The notes beneath the pieces were generated by a model. It saw only the letters and a list, made by a program, of their open reading frames with translations, searched no databases and was not told where the DNA came from. This document shows, one piece after another, positions 53,640 through 63,980 of a stretch of 64,000 bases of DNA (position 1 is the first letter of the stretch; each line of letters opens with the position of its first letter). Origin of the DNA: Rhododendron vialii (lineage: Eukaryota > Streptophyta > Magnoliopsida > Ericales > Ericaceae); the NCBI RefSeq assembly GCF_030253575.1, contig NC_080558.1, positions 7,450,001-7,514,000 on the forward strand. Reading direction: 5' to 3'. Position numbers and translations under genes: made by a program.

Positions 53640-54840
53640 ATTTAGAAAAAAATAATTGATGTAGTCTAAACAAAAATATTTAATGAGTTGATTAAATGAA
53701 AGACTTATCCAAACGAGGTCTGGATAACATTAATTTAGGACCCATTGTTCCTGAATTAATGTTTTGGTATTTCTAGTCGTCCTTTCTGAATTTTAGTTAG
53801 ATTTATGTCAATCTTTCGATTAATTATTTGTCTCGCTGAGAGGACTACAAAATGTTTTTAAAAAAATAGGACCAAAATAAAAATGATTTCACTAAAGACG
53901 AAAAAGTTAGAAATAATTATTTTTTGTCTTCAGTGTCGTCCAATCTGAACTTTTTTTCAAATCAATTTATCTTTTCCAATAGTTGTATGCTGAGCCGCAT
54001 GATTCCTCCTAAAAGGTTTTATGCAAAAGTACACGAAGAATTACGATAAGTAAATACTAGTACTTGTTGTATTTAAGACAAATTAATTTAGGAAGAACTT
54101 CAGCCTTAATGTATTCTGTTGTCTCACATGAAATGCAAGTATATATGGAAATTTGCAGCGTTAATTTACAAATGGGGATCCTGTTGACCCTCAAAGGTCA
54201 GCATTGTGTTTTGTTCCCGGCCCCATCCAGACCGTTAATTAAAAAGTGTTTTTAATTTGGATTGTCTGTATTTAAATAAAAAACTCTTTCAAGAATTGAA
54301 AGAGAACATGTTTTCCTAAAATCCGAGCCATTAATTATCGACATAGCCGGTCTAAATGGGGGACAACACATATACTGACCTCAAAGGTCAGCAGGATCCC
54401 CGGGTTGCATAATTTACCCTGTTGTCTCATGTGAAAATTTTGCCCTGCAAAAAAAGAAGGGGCCGCAGTATGTAACTTTTTGGTAAACCTTCTAGCCTGA
54501 ATATTCAGCATATAATTTTTTTTGTAACACACTATCCGACCTAATGGATCATCTAAGAAAAGGCAAATTCAGTGCACAAGACTCCCGCCATTGCGGAGTT
54601 TGGAGAATGGTTGATGTACGCAACCTTATCCCTGTAAGCAAAGAGACTATTCAATTCTGCGACTCGAACCCGTGACCTCTTTCAGGTCACAAGGGAGCGA
54701 CTCTACCATTGCGTCAAACCCGCCCTTCGACCTAATGGATTAACTAATTCTGAAAATAGTACGTCCACTAGCTAGGATTCCAACTAAAACCGAGAAAGGC
54801 CCGTGTAGACAGACCACACACCAACATGCGGTGAGAGATA
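53640..54840. repeat. Duplicated downstream block, copy 2
   Basis: Follows gene E and matches the blocks after genes C and F, but contains an Au SINE at 54,550-54,727 that the other two lack. No gene. Confidence 0.75.
54537..54740 (-). mobile_element. Au-type SINE with 13-bp target duplication
   Basis: CGACCTAATGGAT occurs at 54,537-54,549 and 54,728-54,740. Between them, on the minus strand, is a tRNA-like head with a box A-like stretch (TGACGCAATGGTAGAGTC) and box B (GGTTCGAGTCGC). The body motif 'ggataaggttgcgtacat', the 'ggcgggagtcttgtgcac' segment and a TTTTCTT end follow. These are the conserved parts of the plant Au SINE family. The empty site is present in the C and F blocks. It is not a functional tRNA gene. 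Confidence 0.88.
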
Positions 54841-54853
54841 AACCATAAAATTA

Positions 54854-55095
54854 GGCCCCGTTCCGTTTTCTAAAAAAAGTGCTTAAAAAATAATGACCTA
54901 TTTTCAAACATAAAAATAATGAACTTATAAAAATATTTTTTTAATTTTTTTCTAGCAAAGTTTGATAGAACTCATCGAAATCTATCAAATAAGATCCATA
55001 TTGTATTTTTTTTTATTTCAGTAAGCCTAATATTTTAAAACTTGAAAATTGTAAATAAGTACTTATTTTTTAAGTATCCAATCCGGAACGGGGCC
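54854..55095. mobile_element. MITE with GGCCCCGTTCCG ends
   Basis: Perfect 12-bp inverted ends GGCCCCGTTCCG and CGGAACGGGGCC, 242 bp. The right half is also found before gene C at 36,826-36,972 at the same junction, so it was inserted before the C and F blocks separated. Inner arms 'aaataagtacttatttttt' can form a stem. Confidence 0.8.
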
Positions 55096-56210
55096 GCCAT
55101 TGGTTGTCAAGGTCAGCTCATCAAATCGCCACCCCTATGTATATAGTCGTATGGTGGTTGAGGTATTGAGACACTGGACCACTCAATTATTTGGACGATC
55201 GAGTTGATTTCAATACACAAGGACAAGGAAACCCCATAAGTCTTCTCCAGTTTCAAATTTCAATCACGCGTTTTGCTTTGGTTAGATTTGGTATATCCTA
55301 TGCATGGGAAAGTCTACGCCTATGGTTCATTTTCATCCCTCCCCCACTGCACTTAATCTTACTGTTCAAAAGTATTTTGGATGATTTGGAATTTAAAAAT
55401 TCTTTCAGGTAAACTCTTTCCTCTTCTCTCGAAGAATTTTTTAAAAATCTAGACCATTGATTGCTGAGACGAACGGTGAGATTAGAGGAGCGGTAAAAGT
55501 GAGCCGAATCCACGTCCATTCTAGAACTGACACTTGTTGCAGGCAATGGCCCAGTGCTTGGACTTCTCTTCAAATTCGTTTCACTTCCTTCTTTTAAATT
55601 CGGAGGATTGTTCATCTTGTGAACCCAGTAGCCCTAGGGGTTGGCATTACTAGTGAGTCTAGTCCCTCTAAGAGGTTTTTATTCGAAACATTTTAGGTGT
55701 TATCAACTCGTATGAAATTAGTTAAAACGGAGCTTTATTCTAGTTTTGAACAGACCCTGCAAATTGATAGTGTAATGGGTCGCTCAATGATTAGTCGATT
55801 GAGAAGCGCATAATTAGTTTGTCTAGACATTGAGATATACAAATAAAAAAACAATCCTGTAAGCCCACTATAGATACTCTTTAAAAACTTAAATTGATTC
55901 AAAAATCGTTCGCCCATGCCCTAACATCATTCTCGCAGTCCACTTTTTCTCAAGATGAAGCTTTATTTTTAGAGGGTTACGATTATCGAATCAGAGTGAG
56001 ATTTTCAAACGATTACACACTATGGCCGGCAAAATCTACAATTCAGATTTTCGAAATACGATCGGCAAGATAGCTCCACGCAGCATGAATGAGCCCTTCG
56101 TTCCAAATTAAGGTGCATGAGAGAATCCTTTTAAAATAATGTTATATATTTCATGAGTCATGTCCTTAGTTTAACTCTGGCGTTGACCCAAAATGCCAAT
56201 CCTTTCCCTT
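55096..56210. repeat. Upstream block of peptide gene F
   Basis: Near-identical over about 1.1 kb to 36,973-38,080 before gene C, with TGAGTCA at 56,154-56,160. Unlike C, it keeps the W-box block at 56,183-56,188. No gene. Confidence 0.8.
56183..56188 (+). promoter_or_regulatory. W-box upstream of peptide gene F
   Basis: TTGACC in 'ctggcgttgacccaaaa', 82 bp before the ATG and 35 bp before the TATA box. Confidence 0.45.
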
Positions 56211-56217
56211 TTTTGGC

Positions 56218-56224
56218 TATAAAA
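56218..56224 (+). promoter_or_regulatory. TATA box of peptide gene F
   Basis: TATAAAA 47 bp before the ATG within 'ggctataaaaagggtgaa'. Confidence 0.7.
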
Positions 56225-56264
56225 AGGGTGAACCCTAACGTCCCTTCCTTATACTGAGAGAAAA

Positions 56265-56874
56265 ATGGCTTCAAGCAAGCTTTTTGTAGTTTTGCAAGTC
56301 CTTTTGATCTCTATCATTCTCCTGGCTTTTCAGGTGGCTGCTAGAGAACTGATCGAGGCTTTTAGCGCTCTAAATCCTCGTAAGTTTTCATATATAGGTG
56401 CGCGTAAACCGGATACCTAGTTATTAAAAAAGTTAAAAGAAAGTTTACATAGTTAAGAAACTGCCCTGGTGGTAAAACTTAGAATTTTGCTCTCGCTTGG
56501 TTTGAAACCTCCGCAGTGATATCGATTCCCGTAGGGTTAATTAGTCCTCCTAGCTGTATTTGAATCGTAAATTTATAGATGTTTTTCCATACAATATAAA
56601 AAGAAATGGATTCCTATATTTCTTCATCTACTTTCACTTTGGAATTCAGTGGAGATTACCCTACTCTCTAGTTAGTATGCTCAGTGGGTGTATTTCTTTA
56701 AGTTGGTTTCACCACACTGAAGTAATCAATCACTGATATTTGTTTTCTAAAAAAATAAAAATCTGTTCATCTCTGCCAAAATATTGCATGACTGACAAGC
56801 ATGTTTGTGTTGTTCAAACAGATCGTAAGATGGTGGTGGACGATCCTTGGGGCCACAACCCTCGACATGAATGA
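56265..56874 (+). CDS. Secreted peptide precursor F (PWGHNPRHE type), 55 aa
   Basis: Exons 56,265-56,379 and 56,822-56,874, phase-1 intron of 442 bp closely similar to that of gene C. The signal peptide is MASSKLFVVLQVLL-like and ends near VAA-R, followed by RELIEAFSALNP, then HRKMVV and the end DDPWGHNPRHE. The last residue is Glu instead of Gly. It keeps a shortened form of the HKM segment that gene C has lost. With its long shared flanks, F is the closest relative of C. A LINE inserted about 245 bp after the stop may shorten its 3' region. Confidence 0.8.
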
Positions 56875-57416
56875 TTTTGCAAGTCTCACAAACTAAAAGC
56901 TTAATTTGGGCCAAAGAGGTTGGCATGGTGGACAAGATTTCCTGATGTTTGCGTTCGAATCTCTCTACTGCAAACTACTACTCTTCTGTACTGTTTTCTC
57001 TTTTACTGTAGTAAAAAAAGTAAAAAAATGAAAATAAGTCGTTTGTAAATCTGTTGGGAAGCACTGCTTAGTCCAATCGCATCGCTGTCGTTTGAGTGCT
57101 CTCTAGTGATAGTGATGTTTTTTTTTTTGCTCGGCAAAATGAAAACTTTATTGGCTTGAAAAGGGTACATCGAGAGAGCATTCAATAAGCAACAAACGCT
57201 TAAAGTGCAGCAGATACAAAACAAAACAAAAGGAAGAAGGGTATGACCCTCCAACAGAAAGTTGGATCGAATCCATCCTCACGAAAAAAGAACCTACACT
57301 TTGATCTTCCTCATTCCATTAAGATAACCCTTAAAATCCTCCACCGAGTGCACCTTAATATCAAACTTCACTTTGATCCACATAGCAACTCTGGTTTTAA
57401 TTAGCTCCCAAAGGTC

Positions 57417-57883
57417 CTACACTCGCCAAGAAGCATTGTTGAAGACAATATCATTTCTTACCAGCCATACAGACCAAATAGTAGCATGGAAAGTTGTTTC
57501 CCACATGAACTTTTCCAGATTTTTGAAACCAAAATCTAACCACCATGTAAAGAGGTTTAACAAGGAGGCCGGAGGTTTAACAAGGAGGCCGGACAAACCC
57601 AACTGACATGCCACCAGTCTAAAATCAATGACCAAACATCCCATGCAAATTGACAATGGAGAAAGAGGTGCTCCAGTGTTTCTACAGTCAAAGAGTAGAA
57701 CGGACACATCACCGATTGGCCCTCAGGTAATACATTGCGGTAGAGAAGAGCTGACTTCGTAGCCACTTTGTCCTGGAGTGCCAACCAGGAAAAAATTTCC
57801 ACTTTGGGTGGGGAAATGCTTTTCCAAATCGAACCCAACACCCTATTCGTTGTAAGGCCCACTTGTTCCCATCTATTATACAC
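57417..57883 (-). pseudogene. LINE zf-RVT (C-terminal zinc-binding) part
   Basis: WKSISPPKVEIFSWLA, followed by CPFY and LEHLFLHC, is the zf-RVT pattern found after the RT of plant LINEs. A 19-bp tandem duplication at about 57,557-57,594 shifts the frame inside it, and the sense continues in another frame with VWLVRNDIVFNN. Confidence 0.8.
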
Positions 57884-58487
57884 AGATTTTACAGAAAAGT
57901 AATTATCAAGAGTCTATTTCCACCTCAAACAGATCACACTTGGTTGGATCCAAAAGCACCGGTTGTAGTTTCAAAAGCAGATCCTCAAATTGCTGAATTT
58001 TCGAATCCCGTAGCCCTCTCTGGAATAGTAAGTTCCATCTATCATCTTTAATATCACTAATTACCATCTCTTTTTGAGTAGAGATAAGATAGAGGCGAGG
58101 AACTCCTCTTTAAGGGATGAGTTCCCTAACCAGACTTGGTTCCAGAAGGAGATTTTTCTGCCCCGAGTGAACCTCTAATTTAAAACCTTCCTGGAGAGTG
58201 GATCCGATACAACCATTGGTCTCCCCTACCAAATATATGTCCTTCGAAATAATAGAGGCCTTACTAGAAGAGGGTAACCGAGGTAACCAACATCTTGGCT
58301 CCAAATTGTATCTGCATTTGATCACCTTCACCCATAGAGAATTGCTGTCCTTGTAGAATCTCCACCATCACCTGGCCAGGAGAGCAAGGTTTTGGATCAT
58401 CAAATTCTTGACTCCTAACCCTCCATACTTTTTCTTTTTGGAAATCACATCCATTTGACCAGGTGTAACTTTCTCTTATCCACTGTA

Positions 58488-59720
58488 TCACCCCAAAAAA
58501 ATTGTCTCTGGATTTTTGCTAATGCCTTGGCAACTGACAATAGCATTTTGAATAACGACATGAAGTATATAGGCAAAGCTTCCAAGGGATGAGTTCATTA
58601 AAGTAAGTCTACCCCCGGAAGTCTTGAATCTCCTTTGCCATACACTAAGCCTTTTTTCCATTCTTTCAATCACCAAATCCCATGTTTTGATTATGTTTGG
58701 ATTAGCTCCCAATGACAACCCCAAGTACTTGATTGGCAAATGATCAATTTTGCATCCCATGACCATAGCACGGGTGGTAACATCCTGGTGGTTCACCTTA
58801 ATCCCACACAAAGAACTTTTGGAATAGTTTATCTTTAATCCTGACATAAGTTGAAAACATCACAGAATTCTTTTGATATTAACCAACTCCTCTCTATCAT
58901 TATTGCAGAAAATAATCGTGTCGTCAGCAAATTGGAGGGGAGAAACCACTATCCCATTTGCTCCAATCGGTCCAATTCTAGCCCCTTTAATGAAGTTCAG
59001 CTCCCTCGCCCTTTCTAGCAGAATGTTTAGCCCTTCAACCACAATATTGAATAGAAAGGGAGATAACGGATCCCCCTGTCGAATGCCCTTCTGAATTTGG
59101 AATTCCTTAGATGCAGAGCCATTTATCAGAATAGACATAGTCACCGAGGACAAACATTCCTTAATCCAAGCACACCATTTCTCCCCGAAGCCCAATTTTG
59201 CGGATAAGTCAAGTAAAAATCCCCAATTGACACAATCATAGGCTCTCTCGAAATCAATTTTCAAGATCAAACCTCCTTGAGAGCTATTTTTCCACCCATG
59301 AATAACCTCGTTTGCGATAAGAACACCATCCAATAGCTGTTTGTCCTCAATAAACGCAACTTGGGATTCACCAATAAGAGGAGGTAGATGGCATTTGAGT
59401 CTATTAGCTAGAACTTTAACTAGCAGCTTATAAATCCAACCTACCATACTTATGGGTCGAAATTCTTTAAATGACCTGGGGCAATTTACTTTCGGAATTA
59501 AAGTTACAAAAGAAGAGTTGATACCTCTAGTGAGCTTGCAATTAGAGTGGAACTCAGAGAAGAATTGCACCAGTAGTTCCTTCATAAAATCCCACCCTTT
59601 TTTAACTAACGAGAAATTGAAACCATCTGGACCCGGAACCTTGATGCTGCTGCATTCCTTCAAAGCTGCAAGGATTTCCCCCTCCTCAAAAACTTTATCT
59701 AACTGACTAGAGATGTCCGG
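58488..59720 (-). pseudogene. LINE reverse transcriptase
   Basis: Starts with KVPGPDGFNFSLVKK and includes TLIPKVNCPRSFKEFRPIS, LKIDFERAYDCVNW, GIRQGDPLSPFLFN and the catalytic FADD. The thumb region with GLKINYSKSSL follows after a frame break near 58,850. All RT blocks are in the expected order. The palm motifs themselves are intact. Confidence 0.9.
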
Positions 59721-60162
59721 ATTAAGAGCTCCCTAGCACACTCCCCAACATTGGTTTAAGCTTTCTCTCCTCTTTAAAGTTATCACTAAAGTAATCAACG
59801 ACAGCAGCCTTTATTTCCAGGGGATCCTCAAGCACTCTCTCATTCACCTTTACCGAACCCATCATATTCCTCCGAAATCTATTATTTGCAATGGCTTGAA
59901 AATATCTCGTGTTTTTATCCCCCAATTTCATCCAAGTCAACCTTGATTTTTGTCTCCACATAGTTTCAGCCAGTCGAGATAGCCTCCAAAATTCAGTTTT
60001 AGCCTTACATCTCAAGGCATTCTCCTCAGAATTGAGCGTTCTCTCCTCCACCAAAAGATCAAATCGATGAATTTCTACTTCCTTATCTTGTAAAGCCGCA
60101 TTGACATCCCCAAATTCCTCTTTGTTCCATACCTTGAGCTTGTCTTTGATTGCTCTCAGTTT

Positions 60163-60987
60163 CTACAAAATAATAAAGCCAGCCCATCCACTCACATGTG
60201 TATTCTCCCATGTTTCCTTAGTAATAGCCATACACTTAGGATTTGATAGCCAGATATCCATGAATTTAAACGGTCTAGGGCCCCAATCTCTTCCATCATC
60301 AAGCAGCATAATAGGACAATGATCAGATATGGGCCTATGTAGCCCCCATTGAAGAACTTTGAATCTGTCTAGCCATTGTTGAGAGAGCAGAAATCTGTCC
60401 AAACGACTAAGGATGGCATTATCTTGGTAGTTGGTCCAAGTAAATTTCCTCCCAATCATCAGTATGTCTATTAGCTCTATAGAATTGCAAAAATTCACAA
60501 AATCCTTCATTCCTCTTTCCACCCGTTGACACCCTTTCCTTTCACTGATAGAGGTAATTTCGTTAAAATCTCCCCCCATACACCACGGGACAGGTGAGTT
60601 CCTTTTCAATCCTAATAATTCATCCCATAAAACTCTCCTACTTCCCGCCTCATTAGGAGCATATACATTCACCACTCAACAAGGGAAATAATTATATAGC
60701 ACACCGTGTAAAATAATGAAAGATCTGTGGGAGACAATATTGTCAACTTTAATAAATTCTTTGTTCCAGATAGATAGTAAGCCCCCGGATGCCCCGATAG
60801 AACTAGATATAGCAAACTCAAAATCACCACAGTCCCATAATTTCTGAACATCAATTCTAGCTAAACTCTCCAGTTTCATTTATTGAATGAAAATCAAATC
60901 AGGCTTTCTTTTTTTAATAAGCTTAGACACAAATCTCTTTTTAACAAAACTCCCCGAATCTCTAATGTTCCATGATAAGATCAGCAT
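60163..60987 (-). pseudogene. LINE endonuclease (EEP type)
   Basis: Begins with LILSWNIRDSG at 60,987, has a stop near 60,880, and continues with GASGGLLSIWNKE, then VNVYAP, CMGGDFNEI, and FTWTNYQ, LSRLDRFL and ISDHCPIML. These are the APE-like endonuclease motifs, with the Asn/Asp/His catalytic residues visible. Internal stops break it into three frames. Confidence 0.88.
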
Positions 60988-61573
60988 AAAAACTATGGAA
61001 ACCGAAAGCAGTAGGCACCAAAGGGATAGGAAATTTACCCTCTCGCTTCTTGCTCCAGCAGAGCCGAGTTAATCTATTTAGAGGTAATTTTTGTTTGAAC
61101 TGATATTTAGAAGTAATAGTGACTCGTATAAATAACGTATCCAAAAGAGGTTTTGGAAAATTTTGCCCCAATCATGTATTGGCACGTGCATCGTGATCAA
61201 AAGGAGCCGGCCGACCGCGTCAAGGAAATCAATCCGATTGGCAAACTCGCCCGGCAGCTCTATTTCAAGGCTTGCACACGACACAAGAAACTTAAGTTAT
61301 AGCTATTTGTCTCACTTTGAATGGAGATTTAGCTAGCCTGAATATCTTATTATAATGTTCTTTTATATATGCAATATATAGTCGCAACCAAATGAACCGA
61401 ATACTCTGGGAGCATCCGCTAGGACTGACGACTGCAATTAAAGCCGAGGGAAAGCTACGTCCACGCGACCCCAAACAGGAAATTGTTAGCACGCGGTGAT
61501 AGTTGAACTCTAGAACAAAGAGTACTTGTTGAGACCTCTAATACGACTCTGCAAATGAGTTGAGTTAAACTTA

Positions 61574-62416
61574 GGGGCTGTTTGATAAAACTGAAACTGA
61601 AAGCTGAAAAATTAAGTACTGAAAACTAAATGCTGAAATCTTTAAGCTGAAAAGCTGTTTGATAAATATATTAAGTACTGAATTAAAAAAATGATGAATT
61701 AATTTTGTTCCAATTCTCTTTTAATTTACTAACAGTCATAATATACTTATTGTAATGGTGGAGGAGTGGTGGAGGTGGTGGTGGCGATGGTGGTGTCGAT
61801 GGTGGCGGAGGTGGTGGAGTGGTGGAGGTGATAGAGTGGTGGTGGTGGTGGAGTGGTATGGTGGAGTGGTACGTGGGAGTACGTGGTGGTGGTGGTGGCG
61901 GTGTAGTGATGGTAGTGGTGGTGGAGTGGTGGTGATGGTGGTGGAGTGGTGGTAGGAACGATGGTGGTGGTGTAGTGATGGTAGTGGTAATGGTGGTGGT
62001 GGTTGTGGTGGAGCTGGTGGTGGTGATGTGGTGGTGGTGGTGGTGGAGTGGTGTAGGTGGTGGAAGTGGTGTAGTGGTGGTAGGAGCGGTGGTCATGGTG
62101 TAGCGATGGTAGTGGTGGTGGTGGAGTGGTGGTAGTGGTGGTGGTAGAGTTGTGGTGGTGGTGGTGGTGGTGGAGTGGTGGTGGTGGTGGTGGTGGTGGA
62201 GGAGTGATGGTATGATAGTTGAATGTAAGTTCACAAAAATTCAGCCAGAATTAAGTAGCTCAAAGCTACTTAATTTTTTTCAACTTTTTAGCCTATATTT
62301 TAAGTGGTACTTAATTTGTTAAGCAATGTAAAATGTAGGTATATCAAAACTACTGAATCACTTATTACTTAATTGAATGAGTTTTAAGTGCTGAATTTAA
62401 GTTATCAAACAAGCCC
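61574..62416. mobile_element. PIF/Harbinger-like MITE containing a GGT array
   Basis: Ends GGGGCTGTTTGATAA and TTATCAAACAAGCCC are inverted copies and are flanked by TTA on both sides (61,571-61,573 and 62,417-62,419). The empty site is 'aaccttagtcggcagc' after gene C (39,470). TTA duplication with GGG..CTGTTTG ends is the Tourist/Harbinger pattern. The middle 450 bp is a trinucleotide array. Confidence 0.75.
61753..62212. repeat. Imperfect GGT/GGA trinucleotide array
   Basis: About 460 bp built almost only of ggt, gga and gat triplets with variant units such as 'ggagtggtggt'. All long frames through it (poly-His, Thr and Pro on the minus strand, Trp-rich on the plus strand) are artefacts of the repeat. 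Confidence 0.95.
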
Positions 62417-62519
62417 TTAGTCGGCAGCTTTACATTGAAGATAGGGTTTCAAACGGGTGGTGAGTACGTTTGGATGGTAATGTGGATGCCACGACCGAGG
62501 AGTATCTTAGGCATTTTAA

Positions 62520-63980
62520 GCCTAGAATGGCAAAACCGTAAATATTTAATTGATGTAATAAAAACAAAAATATTTAATGAGTTGATTAAATGAAAGACTT
62601 ATCCAAACGAGGTACTATTTAATATTAATTTAGGTCCCATTGTTCTTGAATTAATGCTTTGGTATGTCTAGTCGTCCTTTCTGAATTTTAGTTAGATTTA
62701 CGTCAGTATTTTGATTAATTATTTGTCTCGTTGAGAGGACTACAAAAAGTTTAAAAAAAAATGGACCAAAATAAAAATGAGTTCACTGAAGACGAAAAGT
62801 TTGAAATAACTATTTTTTGTCTTTAGTGTCGTCCAATTTGAACTTTTTTTCAAATCAATTTATCTGTCCAAGTAGTTGTACGATTCATTAATTTGCTGAG
62901 CCGAATGATTCCTCCTAAAAGGTTTTATGCAAAAGTACACAAAAAGTTACGATAAGTAAATAGTACTTGCTGTATTTTATAAAAATTAATTTAGGAAGAA
63001 CTTCAGCCTTAATGTATCCTGTTGTCTCACATGAAATGCAGGAATATATGGAAATTTGCAACCTTAATTTACAAATGGGGATCCTGCTGACCTTTGAAGG
63101 TTTGTGTGTTGTTTCCTATTCGGAACGTTCAAAAGTATTTTGGATGGTCTAGATTTTCTTTTTCAAGAGTTAGACTCTTCCTAGAAAAAGATTTCCTAAA
63201 ATCCGGACCATTAATTACTGATATGAATGGCCGAGATAGGGGGCAACACACATGCTAACCTTTGAGGTCAGCAGGATCCCCGGGTTGCTTAATTTATCCT
63301 GTTGTCTCACGTGAAATGCATGTATATATGGAAATTAGGTTGTCAAAATTTGCGAAAAATGCAGGGGGCGCAGTATGTAATGTTTTGGTAAACCTTCTGG
63401 CCTGAATATTCAGCATATAACTTTTTTTCTAAAACACTTTCTGACCTAATGGATCAACTAATTCTGAAAATAGTCTCTCTTTTTTTATACAGAAGGGCAA
63501 GAGAGTAATTCTACTTACCACATTTACTAGGCAATTGTTTTATTTTTTATTTTTTTGTAGAACAAAGAAAATTTATTAATCTTTGGAAATAAATTATAAA
63601 GATTTAAAGGATTCAAATCACGAGGCATCAAACAGAACGAAAAAGAACTCCGACAATCATATGCCGCGAGGAATCAGAAGGAAAGAATTAACCACCTTTG
63701 GATGGCAAGAAGCCAACCAAAGCCTCTTAAACACACACACACTTAACCCAAACTCCCGATGTGAGAGCCACCCTAGATCACAGGCCCAAGAGTCTTACCC
63801 ACATACTGACAAAATTATAATGGTCGGACTAACAGGCTTGGGACCTGGATCTAGCTCCAGCACGGAGGCGGGCCAAGACCATTTGTATTTTTTTTACACG
63901 GAAGGGTAATTCTAAAAATAGTCGACTAGCTAGGATTCCAACTAAAACCGAGCAAAGGCCCATGTAGACTAACCACACAC
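62520..63980. repeat. Duplicated downstream block, copy 3, reaching the window edge
   Basis: Matches 39,590-40,960 after gene C through to 'gaatagatagcatgc'. In the C copy this point is about 215 bp from the start of the next peptide-gene unit at 41,195. Confidence 0.75.

Larger units (their letters stand above)
57118..61067 (-). mobile_element. L1-like LINE, 5'-truncated and degenerate
   Basis: On the minus strand the order is endonuclease, reverse transcriptase, zf-RVT region and a 3' poly-A tail (T-run at 57,118-57,128). It interrupts 'gtgatgttaatttatttag', which is intact after gene C at 38,996. Only about 80 bp precede the endonuclease, so ORF1 is missing. Several stops and shifts show that it is dead. 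The target duplication appears to be only a few bases (gtt). Confidence 0.88.

Noticed and set aside
54655..54727. Possible tRNA gene on the minus strand
   Set aside because: Boxes A and B are present, but the sequence is the head of an Au SINE with body, tail and target duplication.
18049..56874. Assigning the peptide genes to SCOOP, CTNIP, PIP or RALF families
   Set aside because: The endings lack S-x-S, the conserved Cys pairs or other defining motifs; only a CLE-like resemblance was strong enough to report as a hypothesis.
61683..62234. Long minus-strand frame coding poly-His, Thr and Pro
   Set aside because: It follows the GGT trinucleotide array, which is open in several frames; composition is an artefact of the repeat.
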